Shown here: in pieces, positions 25,345 to 34,405 of the stretch | Position numbering within the stretch: the first letter of the stretch is position 1 | Layout: each line of letters opens with the position of its first letter | NCBI GenBank assembly: GCA_029571215.1 | Contig: JAKPTE010000039.1 | Span: 1 to 64,000, forward strand | Length of the DNA stretch: 64,000 nt | Origin: Bacteroidota bacterium | Lineage (GTDB): Bacteria; Bacteroidota; Bacteroidia; Bacteroidales; JAAYUG01 | Direction of reading: 5' to 3' | Translations under genes and position numbers: made by a program | Notes under the pieces: model-generated | The model's input: only the letters and a program-made list of their open reading frames with translations | Told to the model about the DNA's origin: nothing | The model's database searches: none

Positions 25345-27249
25345 ATGAAAAAAATCCTGTTCATTTTCCTGGGTTTTGTCCTTGTTTCCTGCAATCAACA
25401 GAGCAATAACCTGCATCCGGATGTGCAGTACAGGGAACTTCAGGAAAAACTGGCTGCCGGCTGGAATACATGGGACACCTACAGTTGCCTGACGCATGTG
25501 TTGTTGCCGCAGGGATTCGGTATTAATTTGCAATTTGCTACTCCTAATGGTAAACATTATCTCCGCGAAGCATATATAAGCCGGAATTATGATGATGCCG
25601 GCATTGCAGGTATCATTCCCGGCCCCCATGCGTACGATGGATCTTATACGGATCTGAGTTTCCTCTGGAAAGGGATGCACATCAGGGTTCAAAGCGCCTG
25701 GTATCCGAAGGGTAATATCATATACGTAGAACCCCTTGAAACAAGTTCCGCAAATGTCATTATCAATGCAGGGATGTGGTGGAACCGGAAAGGGAAGGTA
25801 ACGTTTTCCCAGACCGGATTTACTGCTTGTCTGCCGGGTGATACTCTTCCGGTTTACCTCCATTCCTTTGATGGCAGGCTCGTGAAGAGTGAGTCAGACA
25901 GTATGTGCAGGAAGGAGTTCTCTCTGGGAAAAGGACTCCTGATCGTTGCCGGAGATTCCCTTCCTCCTGGTCTTGCCCTCCGGCTGGTGCAACAGAGGGC
26001 TGATTCTCTTGCGGATGCAAAAAACCGGTATGAGGATCACAAAGAAATATATGATGCTATGCAGACGGTGCTTGCCTGGAATGTCATTTATGAGCCAACC
26101 CATCAAAGGGTGGTTGCTCCTGTGAGCCGCATCTGGAACAAATGGTGGGGAGGGTATGTTCTCTTTTGCTGGGACAGCTATTTTGCATCCTATATGCTGG
26201 CAGCCGAGAACAAAGAGCTTGCCTATGCCATGGCAACTGAAATTACGGCAGAGATGACTCCGGAAGGATTTGTTCCCAATTTTGGCGCTGCCCGAAATTA
26301 CTCAAGCCGCGACCGTTCGCAACCACCCGTTGGCTCGATGATGGTAAGGGAAATCTACAGGAAGTACAGAGAAAAATGGTTTCCTGCCCTTTTGTATGAT
26401 AAATTGCTGAAGTGGAACCGCTGGTGGCCTGAAAACAGGCAGTATGACGGGCTCCTGTGCTGGGGATCCAATCCCTATGCACCCGGTCCTTCAGAGAAAC
26501 CGGTTGGAGTCAACAAATTGCTGGGAGCTGCTCTTGAATCCGGTCTTGATAATTCTCCCATGTACGATAACATGCCTTTCGATACCGTCCGGCATATCAT
26601 GCTGCTGGCTGATGCAGGCCTTACTTCATTGTACATTGCCGACTGTGAGGCACTGGCCGATCTTGCTCAGTTATTGGGTCGTAAAAAGGATGTGCAGGAA
26701 CTGAAGAAACGGGCCGCGTTATTCCGCCAGAATATGGAAAAACTATGGGATGAACAATCAGGCCTTTACCTGAACATGCGCCTTGACAGCGGGACATTTT
26801 CCCGCAGGCTTTCCCCTACCCATTTTTATCCCCTCATTGCGTATATCCCCGATCAGAAAAGGGCAGAAAGAATGATCAGTGAACATTTTTATAACAGCAA
26901 TGAATTCTGGGGAACCTGTGTTCTTCCTTCTATTTCAAGGAATGACCCTGCATTTCATGACAATAATTACTGGAGGGGCCGGATCTGGGCGCCTATGAAT
27001 TTTCTGGTGTACCTCGGTCTGAGAAACTATGATCTTTTGGCCGCACAGCACGATCTGAGTAAAAAATCGGCCGAACTTTTGCTAAAAGGGTGGAGGGAAA
27101 AACGACAGGTTTATGAAAACTATAATTCCGTAACCGGCGAAGGAGGAGATGTTTCAAGCAGCGACTGGTTCTACCATTGGGGTGGACTGCTCGGGGTAAT
27201 TTCACTCATTGACGACGGTTTTTTGCCCCCTCCGGAAAAACCATTGTAA
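25345..27249 (+). CDS. GH63/MGH1-like glycoside hydrolase lipoprotein
   Basis: 634 residues from the ATG at 25345. A TTG-initiated extension to 25201 adds no signal; starting here gives a clean lipoprotein signal (VLVSC, Cys17). Residues ~220-630 form an (alpha/alpha)6 barrel of the trehalase/GH63/MGH1 type: 'FCWDSYFASYMLA' (~275), 'MTPEGFVPNFGAARNYSSRD', 'ESGLDNSPMYDN' (~398-409), 'YWRGRIWAPMNFLVYLGL' (~542) and 'HWGG' (~611). The acid Asp in SGLDNSP and a late Glu (EGGDV) are the likely catalytic pair by family analogy. Residues ~30-200 form an N-terminal beta domain. Inferred: periplasm-facing exo-glycosidase; the sugar is uncertain (alpha-glucoside or mannoside). Confidence 0.9.
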   Translation: MKKILFIFLGFVLVSCNQQSNNLHPDVQYRELQEKLAAGWNTWDTYSCLTHVLLPQGFGINLQFATPNGKHYLREAYISRNYDDAGIAGIIPGPHAYDGSYTDLSFLWKGMHIRVQSAWYPKGNIIYVEPLETSSANVIINAGMWWNRKGKVTFSQTGFTACLPGDTLPVYLHSFDGRLVKSESDSMCRKEFSLGKGLLIVAGDSLPPGLALRLVQQRADSLADAKNRYEDHKEIYDAMQTVLAWNVIYEPTHQRVVAPVSRIWNKWWGGYVLFCWDSYFASYMLAAENKELAYAMATEITAEMTPEGFVPNFGAARNYSSRDRSQPPVGSMMVREIYRKYREKWFPALLYDKLLKWNRWWPENRQYDGLLCWGSNPYAPGPSEKPVGVNKLLGAALESGLDNSPMYDNMPFDTVRHIMLLADAGLTSLYIADCEALADLAQLLGRKKDVQELKKRAALFRQNMEKLWDEQSGLYLNMRLDSGTFSRRLSPTHFYPLIAYIPDQKRAERMISEHFYNSNEFWGTCVLPSISRNDPAFHDNNYWRGRIWAPMNFLVYLGLRNYDLLAAQHDLSKKSAELLLKGWREKRQVYENYNSVTGEGGDVSSSDWFYHWGGLLGVISLIDDGFLPPPEKPL

Positions 27250-27259
27250 AGCATTTTCT

Positions 27260-28261
27260 ATGTTGTTGTACTTCAGGTATTCATTAAAGGCATTGTCCAC
27301 TGTTCTCCAAAGCAGGAAATACCTGTCGTTCCGAAATTCTATTCCTGCAGGTGCATGTGAAAATGATACATGCAACTACCTGAAGGGCAACCGCAGAAAG
27401 CAATATCTGTATGCTCTGTTTCTTTATGGAAGTGCCTGGGCTGTTCTCCGGAAAAAAAAACTTACCGGGACCGAAAAGAAACGGCTGGCTCTGCTAAGCA
27501 TCGCAGCTCCACTTTTTGACGACCTGTACGATGCCCGTCATCTGTATCCTGATTTGATCGAGTCATTGGTAATGGACCCGGACGGAACCGAAACAGACCC
27601 TGACGACTCCCTGCTTTGGTGCTTCAGAAATGTTCTGATCTGTTTGTACAAAACCCTGAATCCCCCGCAGGAAACCTTCCGGCAACTTATTATGCAGTTG
27701 ATGAGGGCACAGGAGAAAAGCAGGAATCTTCTCTGGCCTGCATCAGATGCTGACATTATATCCGTTACAGAAGAAAAAGGCGGATTGGCTGCAGTTCTCA
27801 TTCGCAGCATACTCGACGACCCTCTAACCCTGGAGGAGCAACGCGTTGCTTTTTCACTGGGATTTCTGGCCCAGCTGATGGACGATTTGTTTGATCTTAC
27901 TTCCGACCAGGTGGACGGAAGGGCAACCAGTGCCTGTTTGTTTCGGAATGCTGATGAAGCCCGAAGGTTTTTTCTTGAAAAGGAAAAAGAGTGGCATGCG
28001 CTGTGTCAGGAGCTGCCCTTTGCCGCCGAAAGAAAACAACACTTTGTACAATACATACATTTGCTGCTGTCACCTGTCTTTGTTTGCCTTGATCGGTATG
28101 AAAACTTCACCAACAAAACAGGTATCAATCTTTTCGACAGAACCTTTCAAAATCCTGTCCTGATATGTGATATGGAAAAATGGTCCAGCCGTTTTCGCCT
28201 TTTGGTTCTTGCATCCCGGAACAGCAGGTTTATCCGCGATCATGCATCGGAAGTGGAATGA
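27260..28261 (+). CDS. Class I isoprenoid-synthase-like enzyme
   Basis: 333 residues from the ATG 11 nt after the previous stop; an earlier in-frame ATG (27209) overlaps that gene and is less likely. All-helical. It has two Asp-rich motifs: DDLYD at 87-91 and DDLFDLTSD at 208-216, about 120 residues apart. That is the layout of class I prenyl/terpenoid synthases, in which the motifs bind Mg2+-diphosphate. 'EEKGGLAAVLIRSIL' lies in the expected intervening helix. Overall similarity to known GGPP, squalene or terpene synthases is low, so the product is unknown. It follows a sugar hydrolase gene and is 12 kb from the mevalonate operon, which would supply substrate. Confidence 0.75.
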   Translation: MLLYFRYSLKALSTVLQSRKYLSFRNSIPAGACENDTCNYLKGNRRKQYLYALFLYGSAWAVLRKKKLTGTEKKRLALLSIAAPLFDDLYDARHLYPDLIESLVMDPDGTETDPDDSLLWCFRNVLICLYKTLNPPQETFRQLIMQLMRAQEKSRNLLWPASDADIISVTEEKGGLAAVLIRSILDDPLTLEEQRVAFSLGFLAQLMDDLFDLTSDQVDGRATSACLFRNADEARRFFLEKEKEWHALCQELPFAAERKQHFVQYIHLLLSPVFVCLDRYENFTNKTGINLFDRTFQNPVLICDMEKWSSRFRLLVLASRNSRFIRDHASEVE

Positions 28262-28435
28262 ACACATGCACATAGATAAGCAATATCCAGGTCAGAAACG
28301 TACTTCAGGTTAATCGTTCCCTTATTTTATAACAGCGTTTTTTATTCCTTCTTTTTTGTTTTATTTGTAACAGGATTTGTATAGGTAAGCATGTTAAAAA
28401 AATGGAAAGAGTATTTTCTGAGCCTTTGCTGCTGA

Positions 28436-30646
28436 ATGATAAGAGAGATGATCGGTAAACCAAATCTGTTATTTTTTTCCCTCCTTTTTCTGGCTGGGAA
28501 CATGGCAGGCCAGACAGTTGATCATTGGGAAACAGCAGTGTTTTCAGACGATACGTTTGCCTACAGGGTGAATACTTCCATGCCGCCTGCCGGATGGTTT
28601 CAGCCCGGATTTGATGATTCTGGCTGGGCAAAGGGCAGGGGAGGATTTGGATACGGAGACGCAGATGATAGTACTCTGGTGGATACCAGTATTTCAGTGT
28701 CGGTACGGAAAACCTTTCAGGTTCCCGACAAGAACGCAATTCTCGGAGCCATACTTCACGTCGATTATGACGATGGTTTTGTTGCCTGGCTGAACGGAGT
28801 TGAAATAGCCCGCTCTTCAAATCTGCAGGGAAGCATCCAATGGGATACTCCGGCTTCCCCTGATCATGAAGCCCGAATGTATCAGGGCGGTACCCCGGAA
28901 CCTTTTACTATTTCGGCTGACAGGCTAACCAGTATCCTGGTTCAGGGAGAAAATACTCTTGCCATTGAGGTGCACAATTCGGGCCTATTATCATCCGATC
29001 TAAGCCTCATCCCGTTTCTTTCTTTCGGAATAACTACCGGAGGAACGTTTTTCCGTTCAACTCCCGCATGGTTTACCCCTCCTCCTGACAACAATTTTTC
29101 GAGCAATTTGCCCATCGTCATTATCAATACAAACGGTCAAAGCATTTACAAGGATCAGGATATCATTGCTTCCATGCGGATCGTCGACAATGTTTCAGGG
29201 AGAAATTCCCTTTCTGATGCGCAATTTACCTACGATGGACTGATTCACATCGAATACCACGGGCAATCGTCTTATTATTTCAACTGGCCAAAGAAGAATT
29301 TCAACATTGAATTAATTGATGCATCGGAAAATAATATTGATGCACCCTTGCTGGGTATGCCTCCGGGAAACGACTGGGTCCTGTACGGTCCTTACAACGA
29401 CAGAACCCTGATGCGCAATGCTTTGTGTTATGATCTGGCCCGGCAGTTCGGGCGGTACGCTCCTCGTACTGCTTTCTGCGAGGTGATTCTGAACAACGAA
29501 TACATTGGCCTGTATGTGCTGATTGAAAAAATTCGCCGTGATAAGAACCGTGTCAATATCGCCAAACTTGATTCTGCTGATATTCAGGGCGATGACCTTA
29601 CCGGAGGGTATATTGTGAAAATTGACAAGGGGGAAGCCTATGAATATGCATGGACTTCTCCCTATCTTGCTCCGACCGGCAAATCGGTGAACTTTCTGTG
29701 GCATTACCCGAAATATTATAAAATCAGACAGGTACAGAAAGATTACATCCGAAACTATGTGACTTCATTTGAAAATGCTCTTAAATCGCCCGATTGGAAT
29801 AATGCCGTTTCTGGTTATTACCGGTTTATTGACTTGAGTTCCTTTGTCGACTATTTTTTGTTCAGTGAGCTGACCAAGAATGTGGATGCCTACCGCATCA
29901 GTGCCTATATGTATAAAGAAAAGGACAGCAAGGGAGGGAAACTGGTAATGGGGCCTACATGGGACAATGATCTTACGCTTGGAAACGCGAATTACTATCA
30001 TGGATGGGAAACATTTGGCTGGGTCATTCATTCGATTGACCCAGGGGATTATTTTCCGGTTCCCTTCTGGTGGTCGCAGTTTCTGCTCGATGCCAGATTT
30101 ACTTCCGCTGCGAAATGCCGCTGGGAATACTTGCGCCGGCATTTTCTGCACACCGACAGTATATTTGCGGTAATTGACCATTTCAGCGAACTGACTTCGG
30201 AAGCCCGGCTGAGAAATTTTGAGAAATATCCGGTTTTTGGTCAATGGATTTGGCCCAATTATTATGTTGGAAATACCTATTCGGGCGAAATAGTCTATAT
30301 GAAAGAATTTATAGCCGACAGGGTAAGATGGATGGATAACAATCTCCCCGGTACATGCAGTACTTCTTCTGATGATACTTCTGAAGTCACCATTCCTGAA
30401 ATAGACGTCTATCCGAATCCGTTTACTGATAAGTTCAGTGTCGTTCTCCGGCCCGAAAAACGTGCGTTCGCTACCATTCAGGTGGTTGATGTGACCGGAC
30501 GCCAGATGGTTTCTCTGGGCAATGCCACAGCTGATGAGGGAATGGCTGTGTTCCATTTCAACGGGGCTGCCCTGCCTCCGGGTATATATTTTATCCGGAT
30601 ATATCTCGATAACAGGTTTTATAAAGTAATTAAAGTAATAAAATAG
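28436..30646 (+). CDS. CotH-kinase-family protein with T9SS sorting domain
   Basis: 736 residues with a signal peptide ending near ...NMAGQ. Residues ~25-190 are a jelly-roll-like domain common in secreted proteins ('WFQPGFDDSGWAKGRGGFGY', 'DYDDGFVAWLNGVEIARS'). Residues ~220-600 are the CotH kinase domain: 'YHGQSSYYFNWPKKNFNIEL', 'DWVLYGPYNDRTLMRN', 'YIGLYVLIEKIRRDKNRVNI' and the metal-binding 'GPTWDNDLTLGNANY'. Residues ~660-736 are a type A T9SS C-terminal domain ('VYPNPFTDKFSV', 'LPPGIYFIRIYLDNRFYKVI'). CotH kinases phosphorylate proteins in spore coats and elsewhere; here the target would be extracellular. The start could also be the ATG 12 nt later. Confidence 0.93.
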   Translation: MIREMIGKPNLLFFSLLFLAGNMAGQTVDHWETAVFSDDTFAYRVNTSMPPAGWFQPGFDDSGWAKGRGGFGYGDADDSTLVDTSISVSVRKTFQVPDKNAILGAILHVDYDDGFVAWLNGVEIARSSNLQGSIQWDTPASPDHEARMYQGGTPEPFTISADRLTSILVQGENTLAIEVHNSGLLSSDLSLIPFLSFGITTGGTFFRSTPAWFTPPPDNNFSSNLPIVIINTNGQSIYKDQDIIASMRIVDNVSGRNSLSDAQFTYDGLIHIEYHGQSSYYFNWPKKNFNIELIDASENNIDAPLLGMPPGNDWVLYGPYNDRTLMRNALCYDLARQFGRYAPRTAFCEVILNNEYIGLYVLIEKIRRDKNRVNIAKLDSADIQGDDLTGGYIVKIDKGEAYEYAWTSPYLAPTGKSVNFLWHYPKYYKIRQVQKDYIRNYVTSFENALKSPDWNNAVSGYYRFIDLSSFVDYFLFSELTKNVDAYRISAYMYKEKDSKGGKLVMGPTWDNDLTLGNANYYHGWETFGWVIHSIDPGDYFPVPFWWSQFLLDARFTSAAKCRWEYLRRHFLHTDSIFAVIDHFSELTSEARLRNFEKYPVFGQWIWPNYYVGNTYSGEIVYMKEFIADRVRWMDNNLPGTCSTSSDDTSEVTIPEIDVYPNPFTDKFSVVLRPEKRAFATIQVVDVTGRQMVSLGNATADEGMAVFHFNGAALPPGIYFIRIYLDNRFYKVIKVIK

Positions 30647-30666
30647 AAATAGTCCGATAATTTTTG

Positions 30667-32520
30667 ATGATTACCATGGAGAAACACGTACAGCATGATT
30701 TTTTACCGAAGAAAGTAGAATCATGGGGTTCCCGTGTTGGTCTGGTGCTGGCCATGGCAGGCAATGCCGTTGGTTTCGGAAATTTCCTTCGGTTTCCTGT
30801 TCAGGCGGTCCAGAACGGAGGAGGAGCCTTCATTATTCCGTATCTGGTATGCCTGGTGATTCTGGGTTTTCCCCTTTTACTGATTGAATGGTCAGCAGGC
30901 CGGTACGGAGGTCAATTTGGTCATCATTCAACACCTTTCATATTACGCAGAATGGACAACCGTGCCATCTGGATGTATATCGGGGTTTTCGGAATATTCA
31001 GCAATGTGGCTATTGCTTCCTATTACTGTTATATGGAAAGCTGGACAATGTCATATGTTTACCATTCTCTTGCCGGCACCTTTCATGGAATGACACAAAA
31101 CAGGGTAGCCGAATTTTTCAACGATTACCTCGACCTGAATATTTCAACCACCGGAATACCTTTTGAAGCATTGCTCTTCTTCATTCTTTGTCTTGCCCTG
31201 AATACATGGATCCTCAGCAGAGGGCTGAGTGGTGGCGTTGAAAAGGCCTCAAAAATTGGTGTACCCTTGTTGATTGTTTTCGGAATCTTCCTTGCTGTGA
31301 AAGGAATTTCCATGAAGGCCGGCCAGCAGGGTGCTGTTAACGACGGAATAACCGGACTGAACTTCCTATGGACACCCCATTTTGATTCGCTTACCAACCC
31401 GAAGGTATGGCTGGCGGCAGCAGGTCAGATCTTTTTTACTCTCTCCGTGGGGATGGGTTCCATCCAGTGCTATGCCTCCTACCTTAAAAAGAACGAAGAT
31501 ATCGCTACCAATGCCTTTTCGGCTGGTTTTATGAATGAATTTGTGGAAGTCATCCTGGGCGGATCCATCATTATCCCTATCGCTATCGGATATTTTGGGG
31601 TTGACAAAGTCGTGGAGCTTACCGGTCTGGGTGGATTGGGTCTGGGTTTCCGAACCATGCCCTTCCTTTTCGAAAACTGGGGTCCTGTAATGGCTGCCCT
31701 TGCAGGTGTCGCCTTTTTCGGACTGCTTTTTTTCGCAGGCATTACCTCTTCCCTTGCCATGGGAACGCCCGTAGTAAGCTTCCTGCGCGATGAGTTCGGA
31801 TGGAAACGCAAATCTGCTGCCCTGGGATTCGGCATTTTGATTTTCATCCTTGGAATGCCAACTGTTCTATTTTTTAAACAGGGTGTCTTCGATGAGTATG
31901 ATTACTGGTCAGGTACTGTCTCCCTTTTTGTATTCGCTATGTTCGAGTCCATCCTCTTTGCCTGGTTTTTCGGCCTTGATAAGGGATGGGAAGAAATTAC
32001 CCGTGGATCCGATATCCGGGTTCCCGTTTTCTTTAAGTACGTCCTGAAATATGTTACCCCGGTTCTTCTGATTGTTGTTTTTGTTGCGTCCCTCATCCGG
32101 CCCGCTAATGACAACTGGTCGTTGCTGAGCCTGAAAGGATGGCCATTGCACAACGAAAGTATTATTGCACAGCTTCGCCATCAGGGCATCGGGCCTAACA
32201 AGGACTATTTCAGCAAATACTACTATGCCGAATTTGACGGAACCATCACCGATATTCTGAAAAAAGACGGAGGTACGTATCTTCGCCTCGAATCGGGAGT
32301 AAAATCGCTGGATTACCGGGTTGGAGGAAAACAGCACCTGCTGGTAAAAAAAGGTGACCAGGTTACTGCCGGTACTCCTTTGGTTGAAGGCAGAATCATC
32401 AACCGGGTGTTCTTTATTGATATGGCAAGAATTCTGTTGTTGTCAGTCTTTATCGGAATTGCCGTTCTCGTGTTCTTTGCCTGGAGAAGAAACAAAGTGA
32501 AATACAATCAAAGTATATGA
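30667..32520 (+). CDS. Sodium-dependent transporter, NSS/SNF family
   Basis: 617 residues from the ATG at 30667; a TTG just before it is an unlikely start. The first helices carry the NSS signature 'GLVLAMAGNAVGFGNFLRFP' that forms the Na+ and substrate sites, then 'FIIPYLVCLVILGFPLLLIE' and 'FFTLSVGMGSIQCYASYLKK'. About 11-12 membrane helices are followed by a ~110-residue soluble loop ('LKKDGGTYLRLESG', 'LVKKGDQVTAGTPLVEGRII') and a last helix. That insert is longer than in LeuT-like members. NSS proteins import amino acids with Na+. It overlaps the MetS-like small gene by 4 nt, which points to methionine or small neutral amino acids. Confidence 0.93.
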   Translation: MITMEKHVQHDFLPKKVESWGSRVGLVLAMAGNAVGFGNFLRFPVQAVQNGGGAFIIPYLVCLVILGFPLLLIEWSAGRYGGQFGHHSTPFILRRMDNRAIWMYIGVFGIFSNVAIASYYCYMESWTMSYVYHSLAGTFHGMTQNRVAEFFNDYLDLNISTTGIPFEALLFFILCLALNTWILSRGLSGGVEKASKIGVPLLIVFGIFLAVKGISMKAGQQGAVNDGITGLNFLWTPHFDSLTNPKVWLAAAGQIFFTLSVGMGSIQCYASYLKKNEDIATNAFSAGFMNEFVEVILGGSIIIPIAIGYFGVDKVVELTGLGGLGLGFRTMPFLFENWGPVMAALAGVAFFGLLFFAGITSSLAMGTPVVSFLRDEFGWKRKSAALGFGILIFILGMPTVLFFKQGVFDEYDYWSGTVSLFVFAMFESILFAWFFGLDKGWEEITRGSDIRVPVFFKYVLKYVTPVLLIVVFVASLIRPANDNWSLLSLKGWPLHNESIIAQLRHQGIGPNKDYFSKYYYAEFDGTITDILKKDGGTYLRLESGVKSLDYRVGGKQHLLVKKGDQVTAGTPLVEGRIINRVFFIDMARILLLSVFIGIAVLVFFAWRRNKVKYNQSI

Positions 32521-32657
32521 ATACCTCTGCATTGATAATGATGCTCACCGTGTGGCTGTTAGTATTTGGTTTTACTGCCTATTTTTTTATCCGTGTTCTG
32601 GTGGGGGACCACAGGGAGAAAAAAAACGGATTGAAAGAAAACACGAATAATTACTAA
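32517..32657 (+). CDS. metS: MetS-like small subunit of the NSS transporter
   Basis: 46 residues. It starts at the ATGA overlapping the transporter stop, so translation is coupled. A single hydrophobic helix (ALIMMLTVWLLVFGFTAYFF) is followed by a basic/polar tail (IRVLVGDHREKKNGLKE). Size, topology and position match the MetS family, the small subunit of NSS transporters first known from the MetPS methionine system. A strong terminator lies 18 nt downstream. Assigned by context and topology, not by a catalytic motif. Confidence 0.85.
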   Translation: MNTSALIMMLTVWLLVFGFTAYFFIRVLVGDHREKKNGLKENTNNY

Positions 32658-32674
32658 ACCAAGAGATTAGTAAT

Positions 32675-32705
32675 AAAAAATCCGGTGGGTTGCACCGGAT
32701 TTTTT
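32675..32705. terminator. Bidirectional intrinsic terminator
   Basis: A perfect 13-bp stem AAAAAATCCGGTG (32675-32687) / CACCGGATTTTTT (32693-32705) with a 5-nt loop. It sits between the convergent metS-like and fba genes and has T-tracts for both strands. Confidence 0.9.
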
Positions 32706-32721
32706 GTCGCCTATGGAAAAA

Positions 32722-33693
32722 TTATGCCTTGTTGGCACTTCCAAGAACATGCACAATTTTATGCTTGTAAAGCTCTTTCAGTGCTTCACGTGCCGGGCCC
32801 AGGTACTTGCGCGGGTCAAATTCATCCGGTTTTTCGGCAAATACCTTGCGGATGGCTGCTGTCATAGCAAGCCGGCCATCGGAATCAATGTTGATCTTGC
32901 AAACTGCTGATGCTGCAGCCCTGCGAAGCTGATCTTCAGGAACTCCTGCGGTATTTTCGAGTTTTCCCCCGTACTTATTGATCATGTCAACAATATCCTG
33001 TGGAACAGAAGATGCTCCGTGCAAAACAATCGGGAAGCCTGGGATTCTCTTTTCAACTTCTTCCAGGATGTCGAACCTGAGCGGTGGTACCGATTCACCG
33101 GGCTTTAGCTTGAATTTGTAAGCACCATGGGAGGTGCCGATGGAAATGGCAAGCGAATCTACTCCGGTCTTGCTCACAAAATCTTCCACTTCCTCAGGCT
33201 TGGTGTAATGAGTATGCTCGGACGAGACTTCGTCTTCGATACCGGCCAGTACACCTAATTCTCCTTCAACAGTAACATCATGCTGGTGTGCAAATTCAAC
33301 AACCTGACGGGTAAGTTTAACGTTTTCATCGTAGGGAAGATGACTTCCGTCAATCATTACTGACGAAAAACCGGTTTCAATGCACGATTTGCACAATTCA
33401 AACGAATCTCCATGATCGAGGTGCAGTACAATCGGAACAGCAAATCCAAGTTCTTTGGCAAATTCAACAGCCCCCTGGGCCATATACCGCAGCAGGGTCT
33501 GGTTGGCATACTGCCGCGCTCCCTTTGAAACCTGAAGAATAACAGGTGATTTGGTTTCAACGCAGGCAGTTATAATGGCCTGAAGCTGTTCCATGTTGTT
33601 GAAATTAAAAGCCGGAATGGCATATCCGCTGGCCATGGCTTTCCTGAACAATTCACGTGAATTGACTAATCCAAGTTCTTTGTAATGTATCAT
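32722..33693 (-). CDS. fba: Class II fructose-bisphosphate aldolase
   Basis: 323 residues from the ATG at 33693; the frame extends to 33732, but those residues lie over the promoter box. It cleaves fructose 1,6-bisphosphate to DHAP and glyceraldehyde 3-phosphate (and the reverse), with zinc. Zinc and active-site motifs are visible: 'VLHLDHGDSFELCKSCIETG' (His-Asp-His), 'SSVMIDGSHLPYDENV', 'VEGELGVLAGIEDEV', 'LAISIGTSHGAYKF' and 'PIVLHGASSVP' (zinc His), then the phosphate loop 'KINIDSDGRLAMTAAIR'. Cytoplasmic. It stands alone, ending at a shared terminator. Confidence 0.96.
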   Translation of the reverse strand: MIHYKELGLVNSRELFRKAMASGYAIPAFNFNNMEQLQAIITACVETKSPVILQVSKGARQYANQTLLRYMAQGAVEFAKELGFAVPIVLHLDHGDSFELCKSCIETGFSSVMIDGSHLPYDENVKLTRQVVEFAHQHDVTVEGELGVLAGIEDEVSSEHTHYTKPEEVEDFVSKTGVDSLAISIGTSHGAYKFKLKPGESVPPLRFDILEEVEKRIPGFPIVLHGASSVPQDIVDMINKYGGKLENTAGVPEDQLRRAAASAVCKINIDSDGRLAMTAAIRKVFAEKPDEFDPRKYLGPAREALKELYKHKIVHVLGSANKA

Positions 33694-33729
33694 AATAATG
33701 ACTATTAAATGGTTAACTGACGAGAGTTG

Positions 33730-33737
33730 CAAATGTA
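33730..33737 (-). promoter_or_regulatory. Candidate -7 box of fba
   Basis: TACATTTG on the minus strand matches TAnnTTTG exactly, 36 nt before the fba ATG. No good -33 TTTG lies at 19 nt, so only the -7 box is claimed. Confidence 0.45.
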
Positions 33738-33913
33738 ATCATAAAATCAATTACCTGTTGTTCATATCTTTTTTCTTCTGTTGGATTAATTTGTTTATTA
33801 ATCTGTTTGTCAATACAAAAGCTTTGTACATTTGAATAAAATTTATAAACCGTGCCCGAACAATCCATATATCTTTCTATTGAAACAGAACCGGGATTTG
33901 ATTTGTTCAGGTC

Positions 33914-34405
33914 ATGGCGGAAAATTTCTGGAATGGAAATTTTAAACCCCACATGGTAAAATTGCCTGAAAACCGCCACACATTTCTTTCCTGTGAGGGA
34001 ATCTGGAAGTCTCTCGGGTACTACACAGGAGCTGACGGGGAAATTTTTACCGTTGAAGGTGAATCCTGGATCCGGAAGGAAAGCAGTGAACTGGTTGCTG
34101 AAATAAAATTTTCAGTGATTTCGGGCAGTGCAATGATGATCAGTCATAAATTCAAAATTGTTCCCGAAGCAGGTAAGGACGATACCCGATGGCAGACCGC
34201 ACTGATCTGCGGAATAAGGTTGGATGGCAGAATCATGTATATGAATGAGTTTATCTTTTTACTTTACCAGGCTTTGGATTCAGGTTTTTCAGGGGTTGAA
34301 AACCTGGAAATGGTCAGTGAAACGCATTACAAAAATCATGGTTATGTGTTCCATCATGAGAAGAAAATTGCTGCCTGGGTTCTTGACTGGCACCGGGTGG
34401 AATAA
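33914..34405 (+). CDS. Uncharacterised soluble protein
   Basis: 163 residues, no signal peptide or membrane segment. I do not recognise a family. It looks like a mostly beta domain with a lipocalin-like rhythm ('WKSLGYYTGADGEIFTVEGE', 'ELVAEIKFSVISGSAMMISH', 'TALICGIRLDGRIMYMNEFI') and a C-terminal 'HHEKKIAAWVLDWHRVE'. The ATG is the first possible start after an in-frame stop at 33899. A GTG-initiated 35-codon frame (33852-33959) overlaps its start in another frame and may be nothing. It is divergent from fba and stands alone. Confidence 0.65.
   Translation: MAENFWNGNFKPHMVKLPENRHTFLSCEGIWKSLGYYTGADGEIFTVEGESWIRKESSELVAEIKFSVISGSAMMISHKFKIVPEAGKDDTRWQTALICGIRLDGRIMYMNEFIFLLYQALDSGFSGVENLEMVSETHYKNHGYVFHHEKKIAAWVLDWHRVE

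Noticed and set aside
29765-30556. 263-codon ORF antisense to the CotH-kinase gene
   Set aside because: The sense strand carries clear CotH and T9SS motifs; the antisense frame has no recognisable features.
33852-33959. GTG-started 35-codon frame before the 163-aa protein, or a frameshifted start of it
   Set aside because: The two frames do not join without an indel for which there is no evidence, and the downstream ATG frame is self-sufficient.
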